Origin: Corythoichthys intestinalis
Lineage: Eukaryota; Chordata; Actinopteri; Syngnathiformes; Syngnathidae
DNA length: 64,000 nucleotides
Assembly (NCBI RefSeq): GCF_030265065.1
Contig: NC_080398.1
Location: forward strand, 26,870,482 to 26,934,481
Reading direction: 5' to 3'
Notes under the pieces: model-generated
The model's input: the letters and a program-made list of their open reading frames with translations, nothing else
Databases searched by the model: none
What the model was told of the DNA's origin: nothing
In this document: positions 10,561-23,242 of the stretch, piece by piece
Position numbering within the stretch: the stretch's first letter is position 1
Layout: every line of letters begins with the position of its first letter
Program-made: the position numbers and the translations under genes

Positions 10561-12149
10561 CCGGCCTGAACGATATTGGAAAAAACTATTGTTGCGATTT
10601 TTTTTAGGTTTGCAATATATTGCGATATTATATTGCGATATTAAAAAAAAAAAAGATCTATCTTTTTTAAAGAAATTTTCACTAAATGACTTGAATAGCT
10701 GTTTGGAAATACTTTACATAACACACCGTGACCACAGTGTATTCATATAATACCGTTTAATTTGTGAATGATGAAGATTTCTGTATGAAGGTATCCAGGA
10801 AGTCATGTCTGCACAAAATAGATCATTTATTGAATACAATATTTTACACTTCAACAGCAGCAAATACATTAAATGATAAATAAAAGAGCAGGTGCATTAG
10901 TCCCCTAAGTTTTTGACAAAATATAACAATAAATAAAAACTTCTGTAAAATAACAACAAAGTTGTCAACATATTTGAACAAAAATATTAAATATGACAAA
11001 TAAAAGAGTTGTTCACAAACTATAACAATAAATAAAAACCTCAGTAAAACAACAAAGTTGTCAACATATTTGAACAAAAATATTAAATATGACAAAAGAG
11101 TTCACAAACTATAACAATACATAAAAACCTCAGTTAAACAACAAAGTTGTCAACATATTTGAACTTAAATATTAAATCTGACTAATAAAAGTGCAAGTGC
11201 ATTAGTCCCCTGAGTTGTTTACACAAAATATAACAATATAAAACTGCAAAACGGCAACAAAGTTGTAAAAATATTTCTACAAAAATATTAAGTATCAAAA
11301 CTTTATGTGCAGCTGTACTATATATAGTTATTTGAAAAATATGGTTTACAATAAATTTAAATATAAAAGAAACAAACTCAATTGAACTTGTAAATAATTG
11401 AACTGAATAACTGCAAATAACTGTGATGAATAACAGAACCATTTTAACTCCCAAATTTCCTGCCTTCCTGATAGCTGTCACATGAATAAAAAGAAAAGAC
11501 ATTCCTTCAGCTGTGTTATGTATTTGTCTGCATATCGTCCACCTTCCTTGCTCAGCAATTCTCAACTGGGTCTCATAGGTTTTTGGCTAAGACTATTAGT
11601 TTATCCACTATAGCAGGCTTGAGACAAGAACGTTGGCATTTAACAATGTTCCCACCTGTGCTAAAAAGCCTCTGATGGGGAGCTCGTAGCAGGAATGCAT
11701 AGATACCTGCGTTTTAAATGGTCCCACATGTTTGACAGATTACTTCTTGTTGAGGCAACCATGGCGAGGCACTGTCGACAGGGCTGTTTTTTGTCCCTTA
11801 TAGTCTTGTTCTTGCCAAAATACTTCCAAAACTCCTTTTGGATACAGTATTCCTTGCTCCTCCAACGTGTTGATTGCTTGCTTTCACTTTGAGAACGGGC
11901 CCTCCTCCCTCCGCTCTGCTGTTCGGCCCCTCCTCCCTCCACTCCGCTGTTGCAGGGGGAGGGGGAGGAGCCGATGACTTGCTGGAGAGAAAGAGAAACT
12001 GTGCGCTTTTTTCCCCTCTCCTTCCTCAAAACAAACGTTTGTGGATTAAAAAAAATGAAATTAAAAAACTATCGCACGTCCTTGCGATGGGACTATTGCA
12101 CATGCGCACATCGCGATGGCGATGTTTAAACGATATATCGTTCAGGCCT
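10561..12149 (-). mobile_element. hAT element with BED-finger remnant
   Basis: The ends share GGCCTGAACGATAT as inverted repeats, and an exact 8-bp duplication ATAACAAG flanks it (10553-10560 and 12150-12157). A minus-strand frame near the right end encodes a BED zinc finger. The interior at about 10840-11240 has three imperfect tandem units of AT-rich DNA. The transposase core is absent, so the copy is non-autonomous. Confidence 0.88.
11661..12029 (-). pseudogene. BED-type zinc finger N-terminal fragment of a hAT transposase
   Basis: The 122-residue frame has EFWKYFG, then CRQCLAM, then NMWDHLKRRY. This gives the aromatic, CxxC and HxxxH-like spacing of BED fingers, DNA-binding domains of hAT transposases and ZBED proteins. 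The N-terminal part is low-complexity and Gly/Ser/Arg-rich. The catalytic RNase-H-like and dimerisation domains are missing. Confidence 0.6.
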
Positions 12150-12728
12150 ATAACAAGGGTCGCGATGCAGAAATCGCAGACATCTAGGAGTGGTCGAGAT
12201 TTTCTTTTTCATATATTTACCCTTTTAAACATTTTTTGTTATTTTTTTCTCCAATTTTTCTTTGTTTGGGCCCATTATTTATCATCTAACATATCGGGAA
12301 AAAATGCGACAGTAACAAAAAACATACACTAAAGCGATAGTTATGAGGTAGATATCCATGACTTTTTTACAGACACCATTTTTTTCATTGTGACGTAATT
12401 TGTTTAAAATATGCGGGTGAATAATTTTTTTAAGTTGTTTTTTTTTTAATGAAATATTAGACATCAATTAATGATTCTAAGCTAAAAATGACATTTTGAA
12501 TAAATGTAATTAATTACCTTTGTTTTATAGCTGGGTTGAAACAAAAGCAGTTGCACGATGTCTGTAAACGGGGGTTTCCAGGGAAAAACGGACAAATCAA
12601 AAATAGTTCGGGGGCTTAATGCACCACGAATCTGCTAACAACAGTTGTTTTGGCTTAAAATACAGCAGTTTCTTTTAAAGAGGAGTGCAAGAGCAGAAAC
12701 TGCTTTTTCAGTCTTGTGTTTTCCGTCA

Positions 12729-13758
12729 TATATATATTTTTGACTCAATATTAACGTAGCTATGATTCCGACTGGACCTTAGGAAAAATATAGCTAAATT
12801 TAAGCGTGCATTTAATTCTCTGGCACTGGTACAAAATGGCCGACAAGTGATAATGGCCCGTGTATGGGCTCACAGATAGCATTTTGCATCTAGTTCTATA
12901 TAAATACTAGAATGTGTTATCTCTGGTTTCAAACGGAACAAAATCTGCGCCACCTACAGAGAAATCTTCAGCTAGACTAGTGTAGTATAAAATTATTAAA
13001 TGTTAATTTACGGTTAGTATACAATGAAAAAAATAAACAACCAGTTCATGACTCGAAAAAAGCCATTAAAAAAAAAACACACACCAGACAAGAGTTTGAG
13101 GTAGTAGCTGTATTCAAATGATTGATAACACAATCACACCCTCCCCGTTGTACCAATATTCCAGCTACATCGATGACAATATTTTTCCAAAAATGTCTTA
13201 CACTCGAAACAGCACTCGATCAAAATGCTAAAATAAATTGTCGCTACCTAAAAAATGACCGACACATCCATTGTGCAGCATCTGCGATCACACTTTTGAT
13301 CCGCTTACCTGTAGAACAAGTGAAATTTGTTCTCCATGATATTAAAAAAAAAAGGTAACTACATAACAAAGCAAATAATTATAAATGGCCACATTTTTTT
13401 TTTTTTACCCAAAAGAAAATACTTCACATTTCGCAGATGGATAGTAGTAGTATCATGCAAATTTAAACCGTTAAACAATTCAGGGCAGTCGTAGTGTTAG
13501 TGTTTGAACAAAACTATTTTAAAAAATGTAATAAGAGCACCAATGTAACTAAAAAAAAAAAAAAAAACAGTTTTTAAATACACCTGAAACCACTTCATAA
13601 TTCCATCAAACAGTCTGCATCAGACCAAGGCAAATACAAAAAAAAAAGAAGAAAGAAAGCACCACATGTTAAGGAAAATGGAAAAACAAACTAGTAATGA
13701 ATGAAAACATGTTTTTTTTGTCCCCCTTCGGATTAGTGTTTGTTCCAGGACAACCGTT
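12729..13758. other. Non-coding DNA downstream of ing4
   Basis: No coding exon was recognised. The left part has another diverged copy of the ATAGAACTAGATGC module (12882-12905, reverse orientation). The part next to 13759 should hold the ing4 3' UTR, but I could not identify a convincing polyadenylation signal. Confidence 0.4.
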
Positions 13759-16700
13759 TTATTTCCTCTTTCTATCTTGAGAGCAGCGTGGACAATACCT
13801 GCATCAGGAAAATAAGAAAATCTGTTGTATGGGAGGAAATGATCGAGCAGAATCATTTCAGGTGCATGATGTCTTACCATTTGCCTCGTGGTTTGGTTGT
13901 CAGACCCACACATGCAAAATGGAACCACTCAATGGAGCACTGTAGACAAGAACAAGCTACTTTAATAGTCTGTAATACATTAAACTTTCACACAGTTAAT
14001 TTTTGGAAGGAGGCATTTTGTCATCTAGGTAATAAATCACTTACCTGTAATCTGTCATCCTTGACCTTAACCAAATGGGTCTACATACGGAATTTCCATG
14101 TTTTTGACATTTACCATGACATATATATTTTTTTAATAAAAATGGTTATTTATTTTTGAATGGGATCACAATAATAGGCAAAACACATTTGAACTTGTAT
14201 TTGATGTATTCTTTTGTGGTCGTAAACTCATTCACATCGAGAGACGTCCAATCCATTGAACTAAGAGTTGGAACCTCAATTTGTGATACAAAGCTCACGA
14301 AAACGATGATCTCACGAAATGCCGATATAAAAATTATTGATATATTGGTCAGGAAATTATGGTAGGATATGCTACAAAATAATTAATAAAGACAAGCCAT
14401 TTTCATCCTTCTGCTGTGAGTTTATCCAGGGTTTCTACAGGTATCGGCAAATCTCATTTAATGCTTTTAAAAGTACTTTAATGGCCATGCCCAACTGCAG
14501 ATCGTTTCACACACATAAATAAGCATTAAACAATTAATATATGTAATTGTTGAAAATACAAATGCAGCTTAAAAAGTGCCTGTGACACGAAAAAGCATGT
14601 TTATTTCATAATACACGTGGTATTTTATGCGCCTGAATGAAATGGACCACTTGAATGTGTGAAGAAGCGATCAATATATTTTAGGGCTGTAGCTATCGAA
14701 TATTTTAGTAATCGAGTAATCGACTGAAAATTCTATCGATTACTCGAGTAATCGGATAAAACATTTTTTTTTTTTTTTTTAGGTAAGGAGCGATTATAAA
14801 TGTACATGAGAAAAAAAGACATTTAATCCAATATTGAACCATTTTCAGTCAATCAATGTCTTTATTTTCGATGTACATTGTTGAAAACGGCCAACAATTG
14901 TATCTCAGATGTTACTAGAAAAAAAAATTCACTGCTTTCACTCAAAAAACTTCTAGATCTTATTAAAAAATATATATTTTTTACCTAAAAATGTAATTAC
15001 GCTTGATAACACACATCACTTGAAAGCTACGTGTTTTTCCCACATGTTTCAATTGAATTTCCATTTGTGTCAACCTATTTTTAAGTTCTAGTTAAGTTTT
15101 AAGTTAGTCTAAACTGTAAGTCCTGTTACGATTTTGAGTTTTTGAGATACCTGCTGTATTGGAGCACATTGGGGACTAGTGCTACTTGGGTGTTTTATAC
15201 AGCAATGACTACTAAGCTAAAACTGACAGTTAGCTTTATTATGTTTTAATTTTACACCCTCATCACTCTACAGCGCTGTGTTTTTACAGATTAAATAAAG
15301 CTTGTATGTAAGACACGTTGGCCACGCATCGACAGTGGTCATAATCAATAGAAACCTAGCCCTCCGGAGGGCTAAGGTTACATGAGCGAGTGACAGTAAC
15401 ATTATATTTATTAGCGCTGAGAAGTCTACTGCTTAAAGATGGCGGCTGTTTGCTAACGCTGCCCAGACGCGGCCGAGTCTGTCATTTCGCATCTAGTCCT
15501 AAATCCATGCGAGATCTATGAGACGCATCGGACACTACCTGCTACCACACTAGCATCATGCGGGCGTAGTTTTTAGCAACGTCGGCATAGTTTGTAGCGG
15601 CTATCGGATGCAGTAAGGTTTTTTTTAAATTGCTTCTTCCTCTACGCACGTGACGTCAGCGCGTTGTCCCGCATTAAAAGTAGTTCGGGCAAAACGTGAT
15701 GCTTAGAGCTGGCAAAATTAAACGATTCCTCGAGGTGAATAAAATTACTCGGATCAGTTTTTAAACTCGAGTTGCTCGAGTATTCGTTTCAGCTCTAATA
15801 CATTTATTCAATTTTTTGAATCCCGCGCTACGAAAATTACAGACTTCCGGCTTCGGTCTTGCATTGAGGAAGGGAGCGCTCTGACGTGTACGGGAGAAGG
15901 AGTCCTCTTCACAATACAGTCGTACTGTTGTATGAGAAGGAGTAAGAATTCAGCTGATTGTGCGGATTAATTCGTTTATTCTTTGCATCACGCCAGCGAA
16001 ACGGCTGCAGAAAAATCTTGCTGTACAAGGGTGAGGCGTGTGCGCCTTTTTGGGGTTTCAAAAGGTTCGCATTCACCGGTTGATATTGGCCAAAACAAGC
16101 CCTACTACTGTGGGACCATGGGACTTACAAGGAAGTGAGTAAACATCGTGTTTTGTTTTATGTCAAATACGTGAATCATTTTCATATTTAGTGGCTTGCA
16201 TTTTGTGGCTGACATGCTCCTTGTCCCCTCGGCCGGCGACCGATGGGTGGTCGCACCCCCCCCCCCCCCCCCCGCCAGGAGAGCACTATCCTCTGCTTAT
16301 TGCCCTCTTGATGTGCCTGGTGTTCTGTCAAATTTTCCAACCGATCAGATTTGCAACTTTGTGTTAAAAATAGCCGCGACTACAGCGATTACAAAGTAAA
16401 TACTACAAACTTTAAATAAAGGACTACTTACGTTTGATCATGGATGGGCATGTAAAAAGCTCTCCTCATACACATGTTGTCATGTTAGCTGCATAACAAA
16501 TGCTGCCGCCCTCCTATGAGTCTCTCGCTGTTTACGACTTCGCCGTCTAGTAAAGCATTATTTTGCCATATTCGTGTTAACCATTTGGCAGCTACACGCT
16601 CCTCCAACGTCGGCCGGTTTGTGGCCGGCGGTCATTGTCCAGCTTCTTCCCCGCAAACGAGCCCTCTGCCCTCAGCAGAGGGAACGACGAGCTCTAACTT

Positions 16701-19700
16701 GTTCGCTGCCGGGCGAGTTACCGAGAGGCGAAGACAATCGACAACCCAGTCGTCATGTGAAATGATCCGGGCTTATTATGTGAGATTTTCCGCTTCGAAG
16801 ACTTTGAAACATCACTCAGTTCGGGTTAGCATGTCGGCTAGCTGTCACGCCTCTTGGTTTGTTTACATTCTCCGAAGCCGGGGAAGGGAAATGACGTAAG
16901 CCCAACTTAGGTGGTATAAAATATCGTTCAGGAGGTGCAACATTAAAGGGGAAATCGACAGTTTTGACTAAGAGTGTGACAATATCTCGATACAGCGATA
17001 TATCGCGATATTTTGCAACCCGATGGGTTATCGATATGCTCCCGCCAAGAATCGATACTTTTATTTAACATATTGGCCATACAATGGAGTATGGATGCTG
17101 TAAACTGCTCAATGTTTGTTGAGCAATTCCTTGGCGGTCCACTAGGGGCGCTCGGGAGTGGCGGTGAGGGTAAAGTGCGCACAAGTTGTCTAGAGAAGAA
17201 GAGGAAGCTCAAGTGGGTTGAAAAAATAAAAAAGCTCCGAGAGAACGGTGGAGGAAAAAATGAGAAAAATATATTGCTACAAATCACACATGGGGACACA
17301 CTTTAGATTTTACACCAACAAGAAAGGAAGTAAGGTGAACAAGGACTTTGCTGTATGCAAGAATTGTCTAAGAAAAATAAGTTTCACTGGGAGCTGGTGA
17401 CGTAGTGGACACTGGAGTTTGTGAGCTTTGCTTTCATCACTTCAGGTAAGAAAGTTTTGCAATGTAATTGACTTTTTAATTTACATGTATTATTTTGATG
17501 ACATTTGGTGTTGAATGATATAAAATAAACCAGGACCCTAAACTGGATGAAAATGAATATCGAACAAGCCCACATGAATTTACCGATTTATTTGAGAACC
17601 AATTTCCATCTAGTTTACTACACAAACTGGTATTACTGTCATTTTGATACAATAAGCTATAAAAATGGTTTGAATAGGTTTCAAGATATATAAAGTGATG
17701 TGCATGATAATTAATGTAGCCTACATATTAAAAATAGGTAATTATTGAATTTTTAATTTCTATTAGGCTCGAGCGTATGACGTGGCACTCGCGAGGTTTC
17801 CGCCGCTATCGCCATTGTGGAAGCGAGAAACATAAGCAATGAGGCATTTCAACACAGGTCGCTCTTTAAAAATGGTTGGAAATTATTGTGCGGTAAAGAA
17901 TTGCAACAACCGATCGAATAGAAAGGAGAATGTACAGCTCGACGGAACACCATTGAGTTTCTTCCGGATCCCTACATGGAGAAAAGGCGAGGGAAAGCTC
18001 ATATCTGAACTTACCAAACGTCGAAGAATGGCATGGATGGCCTCGATCAGAAGGAAGGGCATAACGTTTGATTCTCCAGTTACACACTGAGTTTGCTCTA
18101 TGCACTTCCACTCCGGTAAGTTAATTTCGTTTGTTTACGCAAATTTCAGTAACTTTACGCCCTAAGTCGGCCTGTTGTTAGCTATTGCTAAAGCTAAACA
18201 ACTAGCATGCATACATGTGCATTGTCTTCATAAGACATAATTCATGTCGTTGCTAAATGAAAAAGCTGTAATATTTTGACGTGAGAGAGTGGCAAAGAAT
18301 TTGTACACAGGCTACATTTTATGCAGCAAAAGATTTGTACATCCGTGGTCACAGACTAATGTAAACACACATTGCCTACCTTTGCTAGAAAGATGTGTTG
18401 CCGTTTGCTATGGTCATAAAGTGAAGATCCTGCACCCATCCGCAGCAAAACTGTTCGTAGCTTTGTAGCGATTTGTAGTTTCGGAATTGCTGATGAGTGT
18501 AGTAACATATACCAAACACTAAATACAGCATGATGTCCATTTCGCGTAGTGGTGGAAGCTTGTCGACATCTTTATTCCATTTGTGTTCGGCTTGCTCGTG
18601 AGGGTCAACATTGTTCACATCCTTAAAATTGCTCACATATCTGTCCTTCGCCATGGTAACAAGTTTGTCTCTGTATCGAACTGGCAAGTATTCCTTACTT
18701 TTTTCCATCTTTGGTTGCCGCTAAGTTTAAATGTCCCGTGATGCTTCCGCAATGGTTGCGTTGTCGCAAATCTCGCATGATCCCGTGCTGCTGTGACGTA
18801 AACGCTCGAGCCTAATACATTCAATTCATATTTTTTTAAATTCAATACTTCCAACACAAAAAAATCAGGATTTCATCTCAAACGCTATGAAGTAGCTAAT
18901 ATTTTTTGTTTTATTTTGTTGTTTTTAAGGTGAGGAAGACTGTGACTGAGCAAGTCTGACATCTTAAATGCTGAAGCAGATAGCGGAAGTGCTCAAACCA
19001 AGCAACAAAGGTCATATACGAAGAAAAGACCCACCAATTTTATCATTGCCCCACTCCAAGCTCAACTGCTGACACCCACGGCACTTTTTATTTATGTATT
19101 TTTTTTAAGATTTAAAACTTTAAAGAAATTAAGGGTGCCATTCATCATGATTTCTCCAAGCGATATCAGTGGTCGTGGTTGGTTTCCTCTATATGTGCAG
19201 GGGCACAATTTGCAGTAGATTTATATTTTACAGCAATGTTGCACAGAAAAGGTGTCACTGTTTAATAAATGACTTAAACAGTATTTTTTCTATTTTTAAA
19301 TATCTTCTTTTTTTTTCCGTTTCAACAGTTGTAGAATGTCATGTATCCAATTTCTGACCAATATATCGATAATCGCTGTATCGTGATATAATCGTTATCG
19401 TGAGCCTTGTATCGCGAATCGTATCGTATCGTGAGGTGCCCTGAGGTTCCCACTCCTAGTTTTGACCATTATGGAGGAATTTTGCCATGTCTTCCTGAAT
19501 AAATGCATTTTTATTATTTCATGTTCCATTTAGCACAAGACTGTTATTTGTCATGACGATGCCATTTATTTAGCTATTGGGGAAAAATACTTGGATAAAA
19601 AGAATATCCTGTAAAACATATTGGAGTAAAGAGACTGAAACAATGACATTTTGCGGTTCTCTTCGTCGCGTTTTCCTCGTTCTGAATAATTCCCCCTCAA

Positions 19701-22700
19701 TGGGCTGAATAGTAAAACCGATGAGCCCATTCTCCCGTTGACGTCATCCACCTGTTGGGGACGCTAGTTCTCTGTAATGGTAGGCGTGGCTAACCGGAAG
19801 ATTAAAAGACTAATTTCTCGTCACCTGCGCTTTGCTATATGGTTGTAGATAGTCGAATTGTCTCAAAATATGATTCACATAATAATGCTATTTAAGACTT
19901 TTTTTATCCTGTCGTACGCACTTTAGACGCAACAAAAAGCTTCATGCAACTCTGTTCCAGTGAGAACATAAAGCTCATGAAGGCCATGCATGCATTAAGG
20001 AAAGCTAGGAGATTAACAGTAGCAGCCCATCGATGGGTATGGGATGGGGTGGCCGTGGCGCAGTTGGTAGGTAGAGTAGTCCTTGGACCGAAGGGTCAGT
20101 GGTTCGATTCCCGGCTACGACTGCCCACTGTCAAAGTGCCCTTGGGCAAGGCACTGAACCCTGATTTGCCTCCAATGAGTTGATAGCGCCTTGCATGGCA
20201 GCAGCCCCATTAGTGTGTGAATGTGTGCTAATGTAAAGCGCTTTGGGCATGGTAACTATGCAAATAAATGCGCTATATAAGTACAGTCCATTTACCATTT
20301 TTACTTTCAGCCCTAATATTAGCAACTAGCATAGCTACCGGTACATAAGAGCGATTCCTAGGCTTAAGATAACATAACTCTTATAGGAAGCATAACTGAG
20401 AAACTTAAATACCCATACTTTCACACACTTTCATTCAGAAAAATGAGAGTACAATCATGAACTACTCCCCCATTAGGGAAGACTCAGGCCATGCCTACAA
20501 GTAGTAAGGTATTTGGCAAAAAGAAGAACTGCTCCCTGTTAAGACCAACATAAGGTAAGTTTTTGTTTGAGCTAATATGTTTGTTTATGCATTCGTTATT
20601 TAGTTTGGAAGTAAATTTAGCAGTTTTTTGTGGTAATATGTGTTTGAACAATTTGTTCAGAACCTTGTAAAAAAAATGTTCGCATTCTATAGCATTTGAG
20701 CTAGAGGACTTTTGCTATGCAAGTTAGCCAATCGTTCTTTCGTGTGCTTAGATCCTCATTTAGTTTTTTTTTTATATCGTTTGAGGCTAAGATCAGGTAT
20801 TTTAATCAAGTTTCAAAGCATTTATTGCTCTTGTGAAATAAAAGCGCAATTCTGCCGAGTTTGAAGAAACTCAGGAATTTTTTTTTGCATTTGTACTTAA
20901 TGCTCTTTTTAATGTGTAATCTTAGCAAGCCCAAATAAATATTATTGCATGCATAAACACTTGTTTTATATCTCCTAAAAATGTATTCAGCAACGAATTA
21001 AAAGCTAAGAAACATTTTTTAACACCTCCTAACTTGGTTAAACTGTGAACCTGCACATTACTTGGATCACTTTTCTATTTATAGAATGTTTTTTTTATTT
21101 TTTTTATATATATATATATAAATCCATATTCTATTCTTTGCACAAGTGACGCTGCTAAAATTAAGACAGCATTGCACTATTTTTGTCATGTACATATTTC
21201 AGTCTAAGTAAGCTATAATTATGCACTTACAGTATAGCTCTAGAGCATATATTTTTCTTTTTATTTATTTATCAAATACATATGTTTATACAGGAGTCCA
21301 AGTCCAATTTTATTGTTCACAATGTTCTGTTGTTGACAATGACAATAAAGACCTATTCTGTTCTATTCTATTCTATTTTAAATAACCGATAGCTTCAGCC
21401 CTACTGCTATCCCACCCACTTTTCAAATGTCGACAGACTAATCTGGAAAAAAATAACAGTTTGGGACAGCCCTACTGTGGTCTGAATGTGGCAACGTGAA
21501 CATGGAAAGTTGTTCTTGACAATATCTGGATAATTGAAACCACATTTTCATGACCATTGCAAAGTGTAATCATATTATCAGCACTTGATATTGACTAATA
21601 CTAAAAAATAGTAACGAATCAACTCACATCAGTGTTGTCACAGCCAATCATCTCGCCATAAGACACCTGATGGCACAGACAATAGGTGGGCTCATTGGGG
21701 TCCACTGGCATGTCCAGCACATCGGATGGGTGAACATTTCCAAAGTTGGTGGAGGGGCTGTTGAATTCACCCCTGATGCCAACACGAAAATGAAGTAAAT
21801 TTAGAGTTGTGGCGCAAAATGTGACAAATGGCAGAAACTAAACCTACGTTTGAAGGAGTTTGACTTTCTTCTGGGCGCTCTTGGGACTGCCATCTTCATC
21901 AGAGCTCTTCACTTTAGATCTCGTTTTAGCAGACTTCTTTTCCTTCTGTCTAGTATCCACTGAAATTACAATGTCAGATGAATTGTCCGGTCACACACAA
22001 AGAGTCATTAAAATTTAACTAGCGCAAACCTTTTTTTCCTTTACTGGAGGTGGAATCGTAGTCCGTGCTTTCAATCTGTTTTTCCTTCAGGTCTGCTTCG
22101 AAACGGGCCAGGTCTGTGTCTAGGCGTCTTATGTGTTTGTCGACCTGAACGTGAGAAATGTACGGTAACAATACATGACTGTACACTACTTACATTTTCA
22201 TTTGATCTGATACCAACCATTTCGTAGGTCTGCATGGCCAGTTGCACTTTGTCGTCGCCAAATTCTTTGCATTTGCTGTACGATTGCTGAATTTGCCTCA
22301 GTATGGACAGCTTTTGCTCAGAGGAAAGAGTTCGCGCATTTGATGTGTATTCTTTTGCGAGGGAGTCGATCTGTCCTTTCAGATCTAGAGGGAGAGTAAT
22401 TTTTTAAATAATAGTAAATGTGCATTGGAACTAAGAAAAGTTGAACTATTATGAATACTATGTAACTATCACTGTTTTAGTTTAAGGTAAACAATGTCTT
22501 TAAACTATTTTTGTCAATGACTTTTATAAGCAAGTAGTTGTCAATTAATTAAACGTGCCACCACTACATTCATCAATTGAAATAGATCTTTTTCCTTTCC
22601 AAACCATAAAATCTATACATTTAAAACCGATGAAAAATATTGAGCACATCGAGTTTACAACTAACTTTGCACCTCAAACCTGTTTCCATTCAGTTCTCAC

Positions 22701-23242
22701 CTTCTGTGCGTTGATCTAAGTCCCTCATCAAATTGAAGTTTCTCTGCAACTCGAAGGGCAAGTTTTCTATGCCTAGTGTGACAGAAAAATACATTTAAAA
22801 ATGCATTTATTCACATTTGCAAGAGGGAAAAACTAGCTCGCTCCTATTCATATGAATACAGATGAAGACTAGACGACACAGTGTCGAGGATTTAGAAAGA
22901 ATATGATTAAGGCATGAGATCAATGTGCGTATTTAGTTTTTATAGACACGTATTACTATAAAAAACCGCAAACAGTTAAATGCCAGTTATCATTTTCGGT
23001 GCATTCTTGTGTTTTTCCCCAAGCTAGCTGCTTTGCGACAAATACATCCAGCAAATAGACGGACCCCACATATGCCGAGCCGGTCAGGAACGCTTAAATG
23101 TTCACCTTCCGCCCTGTGTTTTACAGTACTAAAAGACAACGTATTTTATGGCTAATGTGCTTCATAAATATCCACAAATGTGTTTAAGTCCGTTAAATAA
23201 CTTACTGTCCAAATAATGCTCCAAATACATTCCCGCCGCCAT
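13759..23242 (-). CDS. ing4: Inhibitor of growth protein 4
   Basis: ING4 is the H3K4me3-reading subunit of the HBO1 histone acetyltransferase complexes and acts in the nucleus. Eight exons on the minus strand: 23242-23206, 22772-22701, 22384-22218, 22144-22030, 21959-21848, 21772-21628, 13939-13878, 13798-13759. They sum to 750 bases, giving 249 residues, the same length as human ING4. The start [13 protein letters not shown] matches the family. Residues 1-105 form the helical ING dimerisation domain; a basic, Lys/Ser-rich hinge with nuclear localisation character follows. The C4HC3 PHD finger uses C199, C201, C212, C217, H223, C226, C239 and C242 and ends in a basic tail. All PHD ligands are intact. 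Intron 6 is 7.7 kb, splits the PHD finger and is filled with transposons. The start codon is about 320 bp from the nop2 polyadenylation signal. Confidence 0.97.
14682..15797. mobile_element. hAT-type element in ing4 intron 6
   Basis: Ends TAGGGCTGTAGC and CAGCTCTA have subterminal ATTACTCGAG-type inverted repeats. Flanks ATATATTT and ATACATTT match at 7 of 8 bases. No transposase frame survives. It contains the shared ACTAGATGC / CCATCTTTAAGCAGTAG module in reverse orientation at about 15437-15501. Confidence 0.75.
15798..16960. other. Intronic DNA of ing4 with no recognised element
   Basis: This GC-richer stretch has open frames on the plus strand (for example 16516-16899), but none shows a known domain. 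A pure C run lies at about 16256-16273. It lies between two hAT elements and may be an older repeat that was broken by them; I cannot name it. Confidence 0.35.
17872..18115 (+). pseudogene. THAP zinc-finger exon with an internal stop
   Basis: The frame starts [13 protein letters not shown] and shows the CxxxxC pair, [14 protein letters not shown] and, beyond a stop codon at 18088-18090, CSMHFHSG before a GT donor at 18116. The conserved Cys and His after the stop show that the exon once encoded a complete C2CH THAP finger. It is a decayed transposase start. Confidence 0.7.
18385..18708 (-). pseudogene. N-terminal fragment of a YqaJ/SWIM-type transposon partner protein
   Basis: The 107-residue frame contains [16 protein letters not shown], then [31 protein letters not shown] and [10 protein letters not shown]. 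The last two blocks match the K(A/S)YKSLEAY..F..GWV.D segment seen in fish proteins that combine a SWIM finger and a YqaJ recombinase domain. It opens toward the THAP exon. The downstream SWIM and nuclease domains are absent. Confidence 0.6.
20046..20300 (+). mobile_element. tRNA-derived SINE
   Basis: The head has RNA polymerase III boxes: an A box within GTGGCGCAGTTGG and a B box GGTTCGATTCC at 20101-20111. A body follows, then a tail containing AAAGCGCTTTGGG and GCTATATAAGTACAG, the L2-like 3' end that many fish SINEs share with their partner LINE. It lies in ing4 intron 6, antisense to the gene. Confidence 0.85.
21295..21375 (+). repeat. LINE/SINE 3' tail with TTCTA repeats
   Basis: The segment contains TGACAATGACAATAAAG followed by repeated CTATT/TTCTA units, as seen at the 3' ends of fish LINEs and their SINE partners. 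Only the tail is present. Confidence 0.55.

Larger units (their letters stand above)
10171..12728. mobile_element. MITE family A, copy 2, split by a hAT element
   Basis: The left end reads TGGAAGAAAAC and the right end GTTTTCCGTCA, degenerate forms of the TGGCGGAAAAC ends. The internal DNA matches 57261-58256 in the same orientation. A 23-base A run lies at about 10325-10348. The hAT element at 10561-12149 interrupts it. Confidence 0.8.
17766..18812. mobile_element. Second THAP-domain transposon (ISL2EU-like), internally deleted
   Basis: Inverted ends GGCTCGAGCG and CGCTCGAGCC are each flanked by TA. It is only 1.05 kb. The left end carries a plus-strand THAP exon and the right end a minus-strand frame for the YqaJ-type partner protein, the same two-ended layout as at 740-9295 but with unrelated terminal sequence. 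The region between the two first exons has been lost. Confidence 0.7.
16969..19458. mobile_element. hAT element with nested THAP transposon, ing4 intron 6
   Basis: The ends TAAGAGTGTGAC and the reverse complement of CCCACTCCTA are flanked by the exact 8-bp duplication GTTTTGAC (16961-16968 and 19459-19466). Subterminal regions are full of ATCGATA-type motifs. A plus-strand remnant near 17290-17400 ([11 protein letters not shown]) resembles the middle of a BED finger. A THAP element at 17766-18812 is inserted inside it. Confidence 0.85.

Noticed and set aside
11182-11565. Minus-strand frame of 127 residues in the hAT element
   Set aside because: AT-rich and low-complexity, with no hAT transposase motif; it shares tandem units with neighbouring DNA.
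16516-16899. Open frame of 127 residues in GC-rich DNA
   Set aside because: No start context, no domain, and no splice partner; inside an ing4 intron on the opposite strand.
20046-20120. Possible tRNA gene with A and B boxes
   Set aside because: The sequence does not fold into a proper acceptor stem and continues into a SINE body and L2-like tail.
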